NCBI GenBank assembly: GCA_030267965.1
Contig: BRYA01000506.1
Span: forward strand, 41,493-105,492
DNA length: 64,000 nucleotides
Origin: Triparma columacea
Lineage: Eukaryota > Sar > Bolidophyceae > Parmales > Triparmaceae
Reading direction: 5' to 3'
Made by a program: the position numbers and the translations under genes. Positions 11,315 to 24,132 of this stretch are shown piece by piece. Every line of letters begins with the position of its first letter. Positions within the stretch are counted from its first letter, which is position 1. The notes under the pieces were generated by a model. That model saw nothing but the letters and a program-made list of their open reading frames with translations. It did not search any database and was not told the DNA's origin.

Positions 11315-11354
11315 GACTTGGCATTTTTTTCCACCTAAGACTTGGCATTTTTTT
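11307..11354. repeat. 24-nt tandem duplication across a stop codon
   Basis: A unit reading ccacctaagacttggcattt plus a T run occurs twice in tandem. The first copy contains the TAA stop of the plus-strand coiled-coil gene. The second abuts the TAA stop of the convergent minus-strand gene, so the two genes end within about 40 bp and probably have overlapping 3' UTRs. Confidence 0.85.
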
Positions 11355-14288
11355 ATTCCGCTGCTTTTGCAACTTCCCCCCCCGTCCCCCCAACCCCATC
11401 CCCATCCCCACCCCCCTCACTCGCCTTCCTCTTCACATGATCAGCAATATTCTCAAGTATAATCCTTCTGTAGTGTACTTGGTGAACTTCCAACGTATGC
11501 TTGAAGATCCTTACAACCCCGATCAGCCCCTTCTCCAAAGCTCCGTCGCCTAGGAACCCCTTGAATCCCGATGCGGTTATCTTATTCTTCAATTGCTCGC
11601 CGTCGCGCCCCCACACTTCCTTCTTCATGAAGACGAGGCATTCGAAAACCAGCTTGTCCACCCTCTTGTTCATGAGTTTGAACACTGCATTCTCCGCATC
11701 GACGGAGTTTCTGACGATGTGCTTCAGACTCTCTTGCTCAGCCTCTGGTAGCGTCGGAACGATCTCCTTTGCCTTCGCCACCAAAAATGCCTCCAAATCA
11801 GGCAGTCTCACGCCGTTGCTCTTGATCAAGACATTCAGGTGCTTCTGTATTCCCTCGAAGACGCCCCCCCCGCTCCCCTCCTCCCTGTACCCGTTGCGCG
11901 CGAGGACTTGTCTCAGCAACATCACCATGGTAGAAACGAGGGCAACCCCGTCCATTGCATCTCGCATCTCTGCGAGTTTCTTGCAGTCCCACAACAGTGT
12001 CTCGGGAATCCCTCCTTCGTAGCTCTCGTATCCGGGGGTGTCGAGCCTGACGGGCCTCCTGAGCAGCTGGACCATTGAAGCCGCCACCATCATCAGCGTC
12101 GCCACGGGGTCCCTCCTGGCGCAAGCAAGCAACACCTGCCCTCCCTTCCCATCAAACCCGCCTGCCACGAGGAATTCAAGACCTCCTTGCAGAAAGATTT
12201 TCGTGTTGGTCAATTTTACTATGCCCTCCTCGACCCGCTTGTTGAAGCGCTCCCTCTCGTAGTCCTTGCCGTTTTCCTTCAATTTGGGTCTGAGCATCTC
12301 AATGTGACTGTTAGCGATGTCCTTCTGGGTCTCTTCGACCCTTTCAAAGACCCACTCCAAAAGCTTGGGCAGCTTCGTGACTGCATTCCCCGTTCCCTCC
12401 TTAAGCTCCTCCATGTATGCTTTGATCCAAACCGCCGTCTTCTTGTTCCTAACTGGGGCCTGGAACTGGATGATTTGTCCACAGATGAAGTTCACCAAGT
12501 TCTGCATGGATTCCCCTCTGAGAGCATCCTTCTCTAACATCTGACTCAAAAGTTCCAAGTCCATGTTCGCCATGATTTCGTCTACGAATTTGCCCTTTTT
12601 GGGAGCGATTGAAATTATTTTGCCTCTCACTTCCTCAAGGAGGGAAAGGAGTGGTTTGTAGTCGATGGGATCGTTTGCCGTCCTGTGATGGTTGAGCGAA
12701 GAGTGTTGGAGAAATTCTGTTAATGGGCAGTTTAAGGGTCGTCACTGTACAAATCCGTCGCTTCGTTGTCTCCCCCCCCCCCCTCCCCCCCCTCATCCCC
12801 CCCTCACCTAAACCACTTGAACGGGACATTCTTCTGCACGGCGTTGTCCCCCACGAACACTACATCGAAGGTCGTGTTATCCCACTTTGTCTTGACGTCT
12901 TCCTCGTCGTCCCCGTCACTCTCCTCATCCCTAGTAACCTTGACGATCTTCCCTGAATAAAAGGCCCCTTGGGCTCCATATCGCACCTGGACGTCGCTGC
13001 CCTCTTCAAAGTCTTTCATCTCCACTTGTGAGGGTAGAGTGAGAGATACCACCAGCCTGTCCCAGAACACCTTCTTCATGTTGTCTGACAACTTCTTTGC
13101 GTGTGCCACGGCAGGATCAACTCCCCCCCCCTCCCCCTCCCCCGCGCCCTCCCCAGCCCCCCCTTCCTCCTCTTCCTCCTGACTTGACCCTGGAATCTTG
13201 TAATCAGGATCCAAAATGATTTCGTGGCAGAGCCTCTCGTTTGTGACGCTCATGTTCGTGAAGAACTTCTGGGTGAAGTGTTTTCTCTTCTCCTCCTCCT
13301 CGGTCTCAGCCTTCTTTACCCTCTCCCTCTCCTCCTTCCTATCCTCTAGGGCCTTCAAGTTCTCGTCCCTTTGCTTCGCCCTCTTCTCCTTCTCCTCCTC
13401 CTCCTGCTTGAAGGCGCCCTCCATTGTCTGTCTCACCGCGACTTCCACTTCCCCAAGTATGCTCTCGCACTTCGCTTCCCCAATCAGCTTCTTCATGGCG
13501 GCTCTCATTTTCATCAGCTGTACCTTGGCGTTACCCTCAACGATCTTGTCCTCACTTTTCTCTGCGACGCAAAGCATCGCAAAAGTCTGGCTGTAGGGGT
13601 TCACGATGCTCGCCGCGAGTCTCTCACTATCAACCTTTCTCCAGGCGGTCATGGCCGAGGCCAAGAACCTGCGTGAGAAGACAAAATAATTATAAGCGGC
13701 TGCAAATGAATTCAAATCGCAGTCTTCTCGAGACACCGACTCGAGGAGCCCGCTGGTGGCAACCAGGGTGACCTTACTCGCAATCTGGAGCAACATCTTG
13801 GGCATGTAAGCGTCATCGCTCTCCGACTCGTTCTCCTCCCCATCATTGAGCGTCCAAGTAGGATGGTGGACGATCATGCAAGAGCTCAGAAACGCCCTCG
13901 GGCTCCGGGTCGTTCGGGGGAACGTGTCCAAAACAGCGTCTCTCGCACAAAACCCCAAAAGTTTATTCGCCGCCCCCATGACCCTTCCCTCACTTAGCAT
14001 TCCCCCTGCCTGACTGAACTCTAGTTTATCAACAGTCCCCATTGCCTCGTTCACAATTGAAAGGGACTTCCTCCCAACATCGGACCTGAAGTTCTCCCTC
14101 AACCTACCCAGCTCCCTCGCCCGTAACCACCACCTTGCAATCCTTTCAGCAGCATTGTCAGCCTCTTCTTCATCATCAACAAAAAGGTTCAGGGGAAGTG
14201 GAGTAGTCGACCCAGACGTGGCCCTCCTGAGGGTGGGGCTCTCAGCTGGCACGGAGTTTCGAACAGGAGGAGGCGGTGTGGCACTCAT
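11353..14288 (-). CDS. TCP11 (T-complex 11) family protein with an inserted Tudor-like domain
   Basis: Two exons (14288-12808, 12682-11353) with a 125-nt intron give 936 residues; the join is FKWFR followed by TANDPIDYKPLL. TCP11-family signatures are spread along the chain: an RSPRAFLSSCMIVHHP-type helix near 130-150, a long Lys/Glu-rich coiled coil, FWDRLVVSL, then after the insertion DYKPLLSLLEEVRGKI, MDLELLSQMLEKDAL and LLWDCKKLAEMRDAMDG. Between FWDRL and DYKPLL sits a segment of about 70 residues (about 420-494) resembling a Tudor/Agenet fold (VQVRYGAQGAFYSGKIVKV and FDVVFVGDNAVQKNVPF). Family knowledge: TCP11 proteins are linked to sperm and flagellar function in animals, with divergent members in plants. 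It is divergent to, and 117 bp from, the flagellar CFAP47 gene. Confidence 0.65.
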
Positions 14289-14405
14289 CTTAAAGCAGTT
14301 TAAAATTTTTCCTTTTTTCGGATTCTGATTCTCTCCTTCTTTGTTTTGTTTTTGGGTGGGAGCCCCAACAGCCCAAGCGCCTCAAAAAACTCTTAAACCG
14401 CCTTA

Positions 14406-17400
14406 ATGGCTGACGACGGATTGTCCGACTCCTCATCGGATGATGAACCTCCGATGAAGACCCAATCCAGGTCGTCGAACCCCAATATCCCCCCCCGTAG
14501 GCCCAAAACACTCAAGCACAAACCTCCCCCGATCCCTGTTAAGACTCTCAAGGTGTACCCCCCAAACATCACCTTCGATGGGGTGAAGCCAAACCTGCTA
14601 TACGCACTCACATTCAGCGTGAAGAACACGTCGAAACATACCCAGCGCGTCCGCATCATTCCCCCATCAACCTCTGCGTTCGACCTTGTTTACACTCCCG
14701 TGGCTGGTATAGCAAGTGGGATGGAGGTGAAGGGGGAGGTTGAGTTTCAGCTGCCCCCAGACTACGATCCTACCAAGTCTCACGCCTTTAACGACTCAAT
14801 CACGGTCAAGTGTGAGACAGATAGCATAGTCATCCCTATAACCGCTTTTCTGCCTGCTGCAGACATCAGCTTTGAGAGTCTTGCGAATCTCGGATTCTGC
14901 GTCCCAGAGGTGCCAACTAGCAAGCGCGTGACATTCACCAACAACGGTACCCAGGCTGGTACCTTCAAAATCACATACGACGAGAAGCTGCCCATCAAGA
15001 TCACCCCAACCACTGGGACCTTGTCTGCGGGCCGCACCCACGTCGACCTGGACGGCGATGGAAAGATGGAGGGCGGGGACGAATTTGTTAAGACCAAAGA
15101 CGGTTCGAACCAGATGAATTTAACGATTGACTTTGAGGGCAATGAGCTGGGTCCATTCCGTGCCCTTGCCGAGGTCCACATCGATGGAGAAGAGGTTCCC
15201 AAGATTTTGGACATTAGTGCCCAGGTAGTTGAACAGAAGCTCGAGCTTGTCAATCCTGATGGCGGTGGTGCGCTTGGAGAGCTACTCAAGGTGAGAACGA
15301 ACCGCATGACAAGAACAAGAAACCGACACTCAAAAGCTAACNNNNNNNNNNNNNNNNNNNNNNNNNNNNNNNNNNNNNNNNNNNNNNNNNNNCCCCCCCC
15401 CCCCCCCTCTGCCCACAGTTCCCCCCACTCATATATGGACAGAAGCAATCCATCCCTGCCGTCCTGGTCAACAACGGCCCTCAGCCTATCTCCTACACCC
15501 TCATCGCCGAGCTCGACAAGGGAACGATGGAGGATCTTGATAGGGCAGATGGGGGCACCGGCGACGTCTCTGACATTCCAGACCCTGGCGACAACCAGTC
15601 CGCGGTCACCGACGACGACAACCCAATTTACAAAACTCTGACAGTCACTCCCACCGAGGGCATCATCGAACCCTTTTCTCAGCTCCCCGTGAACTTCAAC
15701 TTTGAGCCGAACTATTCCACAAGGAAGAGCGGCTTCAACGCCAACGCCTCTGGGCCCGAAGCTCAAGTTTCTCGTAACTTCGCCGTCAAGGTTACCGTGG
15801 ATGGCGAGGGCATTAAATCTGACAATGTGATGGAGCTCACTTGTACCGGTAAAGCCGTGCGTCCTAACGTGAAACTCTCCCAGCAAATCCTTCGCTTCGG
15901 GGAGTGCCCCGTCTACGAGCGTAGGGACATCCTTTTGACAATCCAAAATACATCCGAGCTCCCCCTCCCCTACAAGTTTGACAAACTCCCCAACTTTCAG
16001 GCCCGTCCTGCCTCAGGGACCCTTGAGCCCCAGCAGACCCAGTCTTGCGTAATTTCGTACGCCCCCGGACAGATGGGAGAGAAGAAGAGCATAATGAACC
16101 TGACTGTGGCCGGAGGTCTTGCCAAGTACCCAATTAGGTGCATGGGGCAGGCAACCGCCCCCGCCAAGGGAGCCAGGAAGTCCCTCACCGGAGGTCCGAA
16201 TGCTCAGCCAGGCGACTTCAATCCCTCATTCAACTTCGTCAAGTCCGAGAAGGCGGATGATAAGAAGGCAAGGAATGCCTCCAACAAGTGGGTCAGGGCG
16301 CAGCCATGGGAGGAGGTGGACCTTCTCGGATCGTCCGCATGGGACGAGTCTAAGGTCTCCCCGTCGAATCTCGCCAACGTCTCCGCCCAGAAGGACACGT
16401 TCTCCGTACAGAGGCTCGCCGAGAACGCTGACCACAAAAAGAAGTACAACAACTTCCTCACCGCAGCTCGCGAAGAGAGGGCTAAGAAGGCAACGCAAAA
16501 GAAGGAGGCCAAGTTCCAGAGCAAGTTCGGTACCACAGGCAAGTACGATCCTACCAACCCCGACCTTGGGATGGACAGGGAAGTTGACGAGCCTATTCCG
16601 CCCCTTCCTGTCGCCACGGAGGGTTTGTGGCTCCAGCGCCCTCTCGATGGGTCCGCTCCCACCGGAGGAGGTAAGTGAAAAATGGAAAAGAGGTGTCATT
16701 ATGTTATTCAAATTCTAACCCCTTCCCCTTCCCCTTCCCCTTCCCATTCCCACTTCCTTCCCTCCCGCTTTCCATCCCAGGGGGCCGCATGCCCGTCGAC
16801 GAGAATCGCCTCATATTGAAGAAGTTCAAGCCTGCTCCGACTACCCAGGCCGAGGTCCGCGACTGTGACGCCGAGCTCTCATCCCAGGAGCTCCTGGGGG
16901 TTGTGGCATCATCGAAGATCATCGACTTCGGAGAGGTCGTTGTAAATTCTACGACTGCCAAAAACTTCGCCGTCTCCAACGACCTGCCTCGATGCGTGTT
17001 GGTAGCCCTCGGAAAGCTCGAGCCAGAGGTCGAGCTCTCTGCCCCTGATTCTCAGGTTGTTCCCTCGGGAGCGCAGGCGGGCTTTGACATCAAATTCTCC
17101 TCGCCCCACGAGGGCAAGTTCAAAAAGTCTGTGCAGTGGATTGTTAATTCCAAACACACCTTCAAGTTCACCATCCTCGCCGAGGTTGTGCCTGTCTCTA
17201 TCTTGCTCACAACTGATAAGGTCCTGATGTCGTTTCCCGACCAGTCCCTTGACACTTCAGTCACTGAGATTGTGACGATGGAGAACCCTGGAAATGCTCC
17301 CGCCGAGTTCCTTTGGAGCTCCCGCCGTGCCTTCACGATCAAGCCCGAGCGCGGCATGATTGAAGCCTTTAGCACGGCCGATGTAGAAATAACATGGACG

Positions 17401-20400
17401 CCATCCCCTGCCTACAAGAACGCCGAAGTACTGAACCTCCACGTGCCAGGAGGCGATGACGTTGAACTCCCCGTTGAGGGGCAGCTGGCTGAAGCCCGTT
17501 GTAAGTTTGCGCAGCAAGAGCTCGACTGCGGCACCCTTGCTGTTGGCATTGAATCCACGCACACGGTCAAGCTCAAGAACGTAGGAAAGTCCCCCGCTGT
17601 TATCTCGGTAGACAACTTCCCCGAGGGATTTGGCATCTCCTGCAAGCCCGAGCGCGCCCGCATCGCCATCGGAGATATCCTCGAGTTTAACCTAACAATC
17701 AAACCCCCGATGCCCCGTTTATATGAGGACGTTGCCATGGGGCTATCGGTGCGTGGGGGCAAGATGCTCCGCATGCCCATCTCCTGCGACGCTGTCGTTC
17801 CGAAAGTTGTGTTCGAGCAGGACTCCTTCAATTTCGAGAGGGTCGTTATCGGAAATCGCATCAAGATGTCCGTCACACTCAGGAACGAGGGGAATATTGC
17901 GGCTTCGCTTCAGGTTGACCTCTCAAAGTTCCCCGAGTTCACCCTCCACGAGCCTAAGCAGATGAAGATCCAGAGCGACACGGGTGGATTCATGGATTCG
18001 CCAATGAAGGCGCACACCCTCAACAGCCTTGACCCCGTATACATTGGCAGAGGTGACGACGACGAGGTCGCGCACAAGTGGAAAATCGTTGTGGATGCAT
18101 CCACAACCTTTGAGCTTGACTTGTGGTACAAGCCCAAGTCCGTGACCAACCACGACTTCATGCTGCCCCTTTTGTTCCAGGGAATCACTCACGATGACTC
18201 GCTGAAGCGCCAAGTTAAGGCCACTGGTGTGAAGCCCCGTCTTATCATGTCCTCTACTTGCGCCGACTTTGAGGACAAGGTCGTCCAGAGGGACCCGGGC
18301 CGCCGGATTCCTTACACCACTGAGCTAACCTTCACCAACGATTCTGGCAAGGGCATATCGTGGTCTCTCGACGATACCTCACTGCGTCCCGTTTCTTCGG
18401 GGGTAGGTGGAAATATCACATCTGCTGCCATCTGGTTCGTTTCCCCCAAACGCGGAAATCTCACGCCCGGGGAGCAGGTCACCGTGAGGGCGACATTCTC
18501 GCCTCAGGAGGACGCCGATTACGAGGCCGAAATGCCCCTCTACCTTGAGGATCAGGAGGATAAGTCTCGCCCCTACCTCAACCTCACTCTCAGGGGCTGC
18601 GGAGTTTACCCCAGGGTGACCTTCTCGGTCGAGGAGATCATGTTGCCGGTCGTACCCCTGAATGTCGTGAGCAGGGCCAAATTCATGGTCATCAACGACG
18701 GCTACGACGCCCTCGAGCTTACCCACAAGCTCCCTCTCAATTGCCAGGTCCCTCTGGAGGTGGAGTTTCCCAAAGGAACGAGCATTGGACTTGGAACTGA
18801 CGCAATACCTGTCATCGTTAGCTACAGCAGCGATAAGCCCATCTCTCTCAACACCAAGCTGGACTTCTTCGACGGCGATGGCAGCTGCTACTCTATCAAC
18901 CTCTGCGGGTGCTCTGACAACAGTGTCTTTACCAACTACAGCTTCCTCAATAGGTGAGTGGGAGGATCGAAGCGAAGCGACAACCTCGCTTTATTATACC
19001 ATAACCTAGCTCTATACCTACTCACGCCTAACGCATAATATCTACGCCGTCGCCATTGCAGCTACCACGACCAGTATAAGTACTTTACCATGGAGGGAAG
19101 CCCCGTGGTCCTTTACGATAGGAAGCAGGTCCTTGAAATGCAAAAGTTGGAGAACAAGAGGAGGGAAGCCGACAAGCTCAGGAAGAGGAAACAGACGGAG
19201 CTCGAGATGAAACAGCTCGCCGAGGAACAGAATGCCCCGAAAAAGAGCAAGAAGGAGAGGGAGAAGGCTGAGAAGGAAAAGGCCGAGAGGGAAAAAAAGA
19301 TGCCAAAGGCACCCCCTCCTCTCACTACGCACGAGCTCCTGGACGAGACCACTGCTGACGAGAAGGCGGGCATCGACGTCGAGCAGGAAGCATACAGTAT
19401 GAGTGACCACGACATTGAGGTCACAAAGAAGTGGCTCAATTCCAATGTCATGGTTGCACCCATCGTCAACTTCCCCGGAGACTTCTTGGACACCAACGGC
19501 AAGGTCGGCATCGACGCCATTGAGGCCATGTGTGGCAAGAAGGTCCCAGGGAAGGTCAAGAAACTCACCACCGTCAAGGCCGACCAATGGAGCCAGCTCT
19601 ACGGTCAGTACAGGGAACTTCTTCTTTTCATGAAGCAACACGGAGGACTCCTCGCGGGGGTGAGGCCCGAGAATTTGCTACAGAGGAACCACTTCATCGC
19701 AGCCAGGGAAGATGAGGCTATGAACGGGCCTGTCAGAGTCACTGCGGCCCAGCTCAAGGCAAGGAAGGCCGCATGGGAGTCGGGACACAGCAACCTCAAT
19801 AAGGAGGCGTGGGCGAGTCTTATGTTCCAGGCCATTAGGGTCTTTGTCTTGGGCAGAGTTACGCCCAAGGGGCTTAGCCAACTCCCCGGAGTATTGATGC
19901 CCGCGACGAAAAAGGGTAAGGGGGGAGGAGGCAAGGCCATCGACAGCGAGCTCGAGGGGAGCAACATCTATTCTTTGGGAGAGAACTGCCTGCTAAAGTG
20001 GGTCGGCTACCACGTCAAGGCTACCATGGTAAATAGCATCATCAAGAAGAGGATCGTAAATTTTGAGAGCGACTTTGCGGACGGAAGTGTGTTGTGTCAC
20101 TTGCTCGCCAGCCACTTGCCCCATTTGAATAAGGAGGGTGGAGCGCTCTTCGGATTTACCCCATGCAACGATTCTGTTGCCCTCGAGAAGGCGGACATAA
20201 GGAAGGCCAACTGCGAGAAGGTTCTCAACGTGCTGAAAGGTTGCAGGATGGACTTTGGCGCTACTTTGGAAGGTTTGATGAACCCTAGCGCAAGGCAGAT
20301 GCTCATGTGGGTCCTTCATCTTTACCAGGCGCTGCCCCAGCTCATTCCCAAGACTTCGATCGAGTTCAATTGCACGCTAGGAGCGACCATGAAGAAGAGC

Positions 20401-23400
20401 ATTGCCCTGACCAATCCCAGCAGCAGGCCCATAAGCTACATGATCACCCTCGAGGGCTGCGACGACTTCAGCAACGAGTTTTCTCAAATCACGCTCGACC
20501 CCAAGTCTGTCACCCAGTACATTGTCAGCCTAACACCCAAGTTCAGCAAGCCCCAGGAGGCGAGACTGACCTTCTGGACGCAGAAGGATGGGGGACCTCT
20601 CGCGTCTAACTTGGTATTCCTCCTCAAGAGCAACGTGAAGGAGCTCAAGGCTGTCGACACACTCAAGGTTGATGCGAAGTGCTACGAGCTTACCACGCTC
20701 GATGTGGTTGTCAAGAACCCGTACGACAAGGCTTGCACCTTTTTCGCGGAGTTCCAGCAGCGACTTGACAGCCAGTTTACTGGCATTCCAGGGGCTTCTT
20801 TCCCGCTCCCCGAGCAGATATTTGGCCACTTGCTGAAAAAGAAGCCCCGAAGGAGGGCTGGCACGGCTGCCAGCAGCACGAGGGGCGGAGACAGCAAAGA
20901 TAAAGACGAACAGGAGGCGGCCGAGCAACTTCTCGTCGACAAGAAGGAATGCTTGAAGATCCTCGGGGAGCCCTTCTATATCCCCAAGACGACCAAGATC
21001 AAGCTCGCTCCAGGGGAAGAGACTACGCTGCAGATTCAGGTCGTGGCCTTTGTCCCTGGTGTCTACAAGGGGTACTTGATCTTGCTGGACACCAATGTTG
21101 GAGAGTTCTGCTACGAGGTGGTGGGCAACGTTGGTCTGCCCCCCGTAAGCTCTCCCATAGCGTTCGACATTGATGTCGATGAGGACAATAGGGAGTGCGA
21201 AAAGTGGCTCAAGCTCCCCGTTAGGAACGGACAGATCGAGAGGGCTGCTAGTATTCTTCTTGACAGGATGGATGGTAAAGCAAGGACGAGGTGCAGGAGC
21301 GTGTTGATGAGCTTCTTGGCCCCGGCAGGGAGCGTTGAGACCGGAGGGATGGTGAGGTACAAGTGCATGATCGACTCGCCTTACTTCCAGGGCAGTCCTG
21401 ATGTGATCATGAGGGGCAACGAGTTCTCGGCCGAGGCAGGGGGGAGCAAGGCGGGAACACCAGCCACCGGGAGGAGGGGCGGTGGGGGTGGCGGTGGAGG
21501 CGGAGGAAAGACAGCAACTCTGGAGGACCCTGTGGAGGGACAGAAGCCAGTAAGCAATGTCGTGGGGTTGAGCTTCTATCCCAAGGAGAGTGGTTCATAC
21601 TCCTGCACGGTGATGATAATGCCATTCACCGGGGAGCCAGACCTCAGGATCTTCTCACTCCAGAGTAGCGTGACGACCCCTCCCAAGGAGACCACTTTGG
21701 ACTTCAAGGCTCCCGCTAGGCAGGTGGTCGTCCAGGAGATACCCGTCAGCAACAATGGGGCTGAGGACTGGACGATGAGCTGCTCGATCGGCGGAAGCAA
21801 GTGCTTCAGTGGGCCCAACAGCTTCAAGGTCGCGGCCAACACTACCGAGAACTACCCCCTGTCCTTCAAACCTAGTTGGATCTGTAAGGAGGAGGGTACT
21901 TTGTCGATGAAGAACGCCAAGATGGGCAACAGTTTCACCTTTAACTTGATTGGAGTTGGAGAAGAGCCGCTCGCCGAGAGCAACATCACAATCAGGTGCA
22001 AGGCCAGGGAAAAGTTCGAGGAGGTGATTGACTTCCCCGCCTTGGGGGCAAAGACGTGGAGCGTCGAGACTGACCTGCCGTACGTGACCGGCACACCCAC
22101 TTACACTAGTGGGGGCGAGGGGTACAAGATCTCCGTTCATCCCCAGACGGGTGGAACATTTAATGGTCAAATAACCTTTACTGACGAAGCGAGCGGCCAG
22201 TACGCCTGGTACACGGTGGACATGATTGTGGTTGCGCCCGCCGCCGAGGCGAAGATCACCATGAAAAGTGAGTGCAGGAAGGCTACGTGCGCGACCATCG
22301 CACTTTCGAATCCAACCGATGAGCCCATCGTTTTTGACTGCAAGTTGGACAGCGACGGACTCTTGGGAGACAAACAGTTTGTGCTTGCCCCCAACACTAA
22401 GAGTAGCTATGAGCTGTACTACAGCCCCTTGCTCGCCAAGAGGCACGAGGGGACCGTGGCATTCACGAACGAGCTGGCCGGGGAGTTCTGGTACGAGGTC
22501 GACCTCACCGGAACCGCCGCCCCCCCCGTGACCTTGGAGCAGATGAGCTGTCCTGTCGGAGGCAAGTGTAAGTCGAGGGTCTTCATCCAGAACCCCACTG
22601 GGAAGGAGGTCAAGATGGGCAGCAGTGTCAACAACAAGAGGAACTTTGCCGTGGTTCCTGGGGGTGTGAAGTTGCCCCCTTACGGAGAGGGCTGGTTTGA
22701 CGTCGTTTACACACCCAGCAGCCTGGGAGAGGTCGAGAGCTCGCGCATTGACATTAGCCACCCTGAGCTCGGCAACTACGTCTACATGGTCAGCGGTATG
22801 GGCGGCATGCCTGGAGTCATGGACGAGGACCACTGCCCGGTCTGCGTCGTGCACGACCAGACCACGTACCCCTTCAAGTTCAGGAACCCGTTCAACGCCG
22901 CACTGGTCGTAGATCTCGTGTTGGAGACGGATGACGACGCCAAGGTGAACAACGACCCAGGAAGTCCCCAGGATAGCTTCGATAGCAAGAGCCACGGAGG
23001 AGGATTCGTTGGACAGGAGATCTTCAAGCTTCTGCCCAAGAACACGAGGGAGATCGTCATGGCCCCGTACAGCAGCATCCAAGTCCCAATTAGCTTCTCA
23101 CCGGAGGACATCGAGGAGAAGGGGGCGAGACTAATCATCAGGGGGGAGCTAGGAATGAAGAAGGACCTCGTCTGGATCTATAACATCAGGGGGTTGGCGG
23201 AGGCGCCGACCGGAAAGGGCATTCTGTTGAATTGCCCAGCCAAGAGCAACCTCAAGCACAACGTGGAGGTGGCCCTGTATGGTTTGGTGGAGGACGGCTT
23301 CTCGGAGGGAGGAGAGGACTTCGAGTTCGCCATCGAGTACCCCAACTGCACCGAGATGCAGCTCCACTACCTGAAAGAATGGATGTACGTGGTCGGAAAC

Positions 23401-24060
23401 AGGCTGAAGCTGGTCAAGGTGGACGGAAAGCTCAAGTTCCAGTTCATGTTCAACCCATTAAGGCCATTCACGGCAGGGTGCGAGCTGGTCGTTGTGAGGA
23501 AGAGCAGTGGAGGAAGGTGGAAGTTCCCGATCAGGGTGGACGTCACGGATGCAGAGCCGGAAGATGAGCCCATCATGATCGAGGCGGCGCTGAAGACCGT
23601 GAAGAAAGTTCTGTTCAGGATGAACAACCGAACGCAAGAGCCGGCTAAGTTCCAGGCCTTCTTCACCGTGGACTCGGCCAACACGCTTCATGTGGAGCCA
23701 AGCAGCGGAATCCTCGAGCCCTACGGCACGGACGGCACGGAGTTCGTCTTGAGCTATGCGCCTCAGGAGTACGGGGTGTACGAGAAGGGCAAGCTCATTA
23801 TCCAGACTGAGGAGTGTCAGTGGATCTATAATGTTTTCACCAAGCACCCTGACTACAGCGCACCGGACAATGTAAGCAGCAAGCTCGACAACAAACTGGA
23901 CCCATACTTGGCTCAGAGCCTTGGAAGCAGTAAGTTGGCAAAGAAGAACATCATTGCGGAGAATATGAAAAGCAAGAACTTGTTGAAGGGGAGGGAGAGG
24001 AACGAGAAGGCAAAGAGCATCATGAACAACATCAAGGAGCTACCTGAGGTGGAACGATAG
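14406..24060 (+). CDS. CFAP47: Cilia- and flagella-associated protein 47 (CFAP47)
   Basis: Five hundred and more bases of splice evidence support four exons: 14406-15290, 15419-16670, 16781-18953 and 19062-24060, totalling 3,103 codons including the stop. The protein is 3,102 residues, close to vertebrate CFAP47. It consists of many repeated immunoglobulin-like ASH/MSP-type beta domains, typically a phrase like VKLKNVGKSPAVISV or VTLRNEGNIAASLQV followed by a proline-rich turn. A calponin-homology domain lies at about 1742-1860 (LLKWVGYHV..VNFESDFADGSVLCHLLASH..RQMLMWVLHLYQ). A Lys/Glu-rich coiled coil precedes it at about 1450-1530, and a Gly-rich linker occurs near 21480. Family knowledge: CFAP47 is an axonemal protein related to HYDIN that is needed for flagellar motility. 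Intron 1 contains an N run. All ORF evidence agrees that the gene is intact. Confidence 0.88.
15342..15392. other. Assembly gap in CFAP47 intron 1
   Basis: A run of 51 N lies inside intron 1 (15291-15418) and is followed directly by a C run of about 15 that leads into the acceptor. The coding sequence is unaffected. The true intron length is unknown. Confidence 0.95.
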
Positions 24061-24132
24061 GGACGAGACGAAACCACTAGAGAAATAATAGCGAATAGCA
24101 TCGTATCATATAACAACAAAACAAAAATATTT

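Noticed and set aside
21655..23082. 475-codon minus-strand ORF
   Set aside because: Lies wholly opposite CFAP47 exon 4. Long antisense frames are expected over a GC-rich gene with biased third positions.
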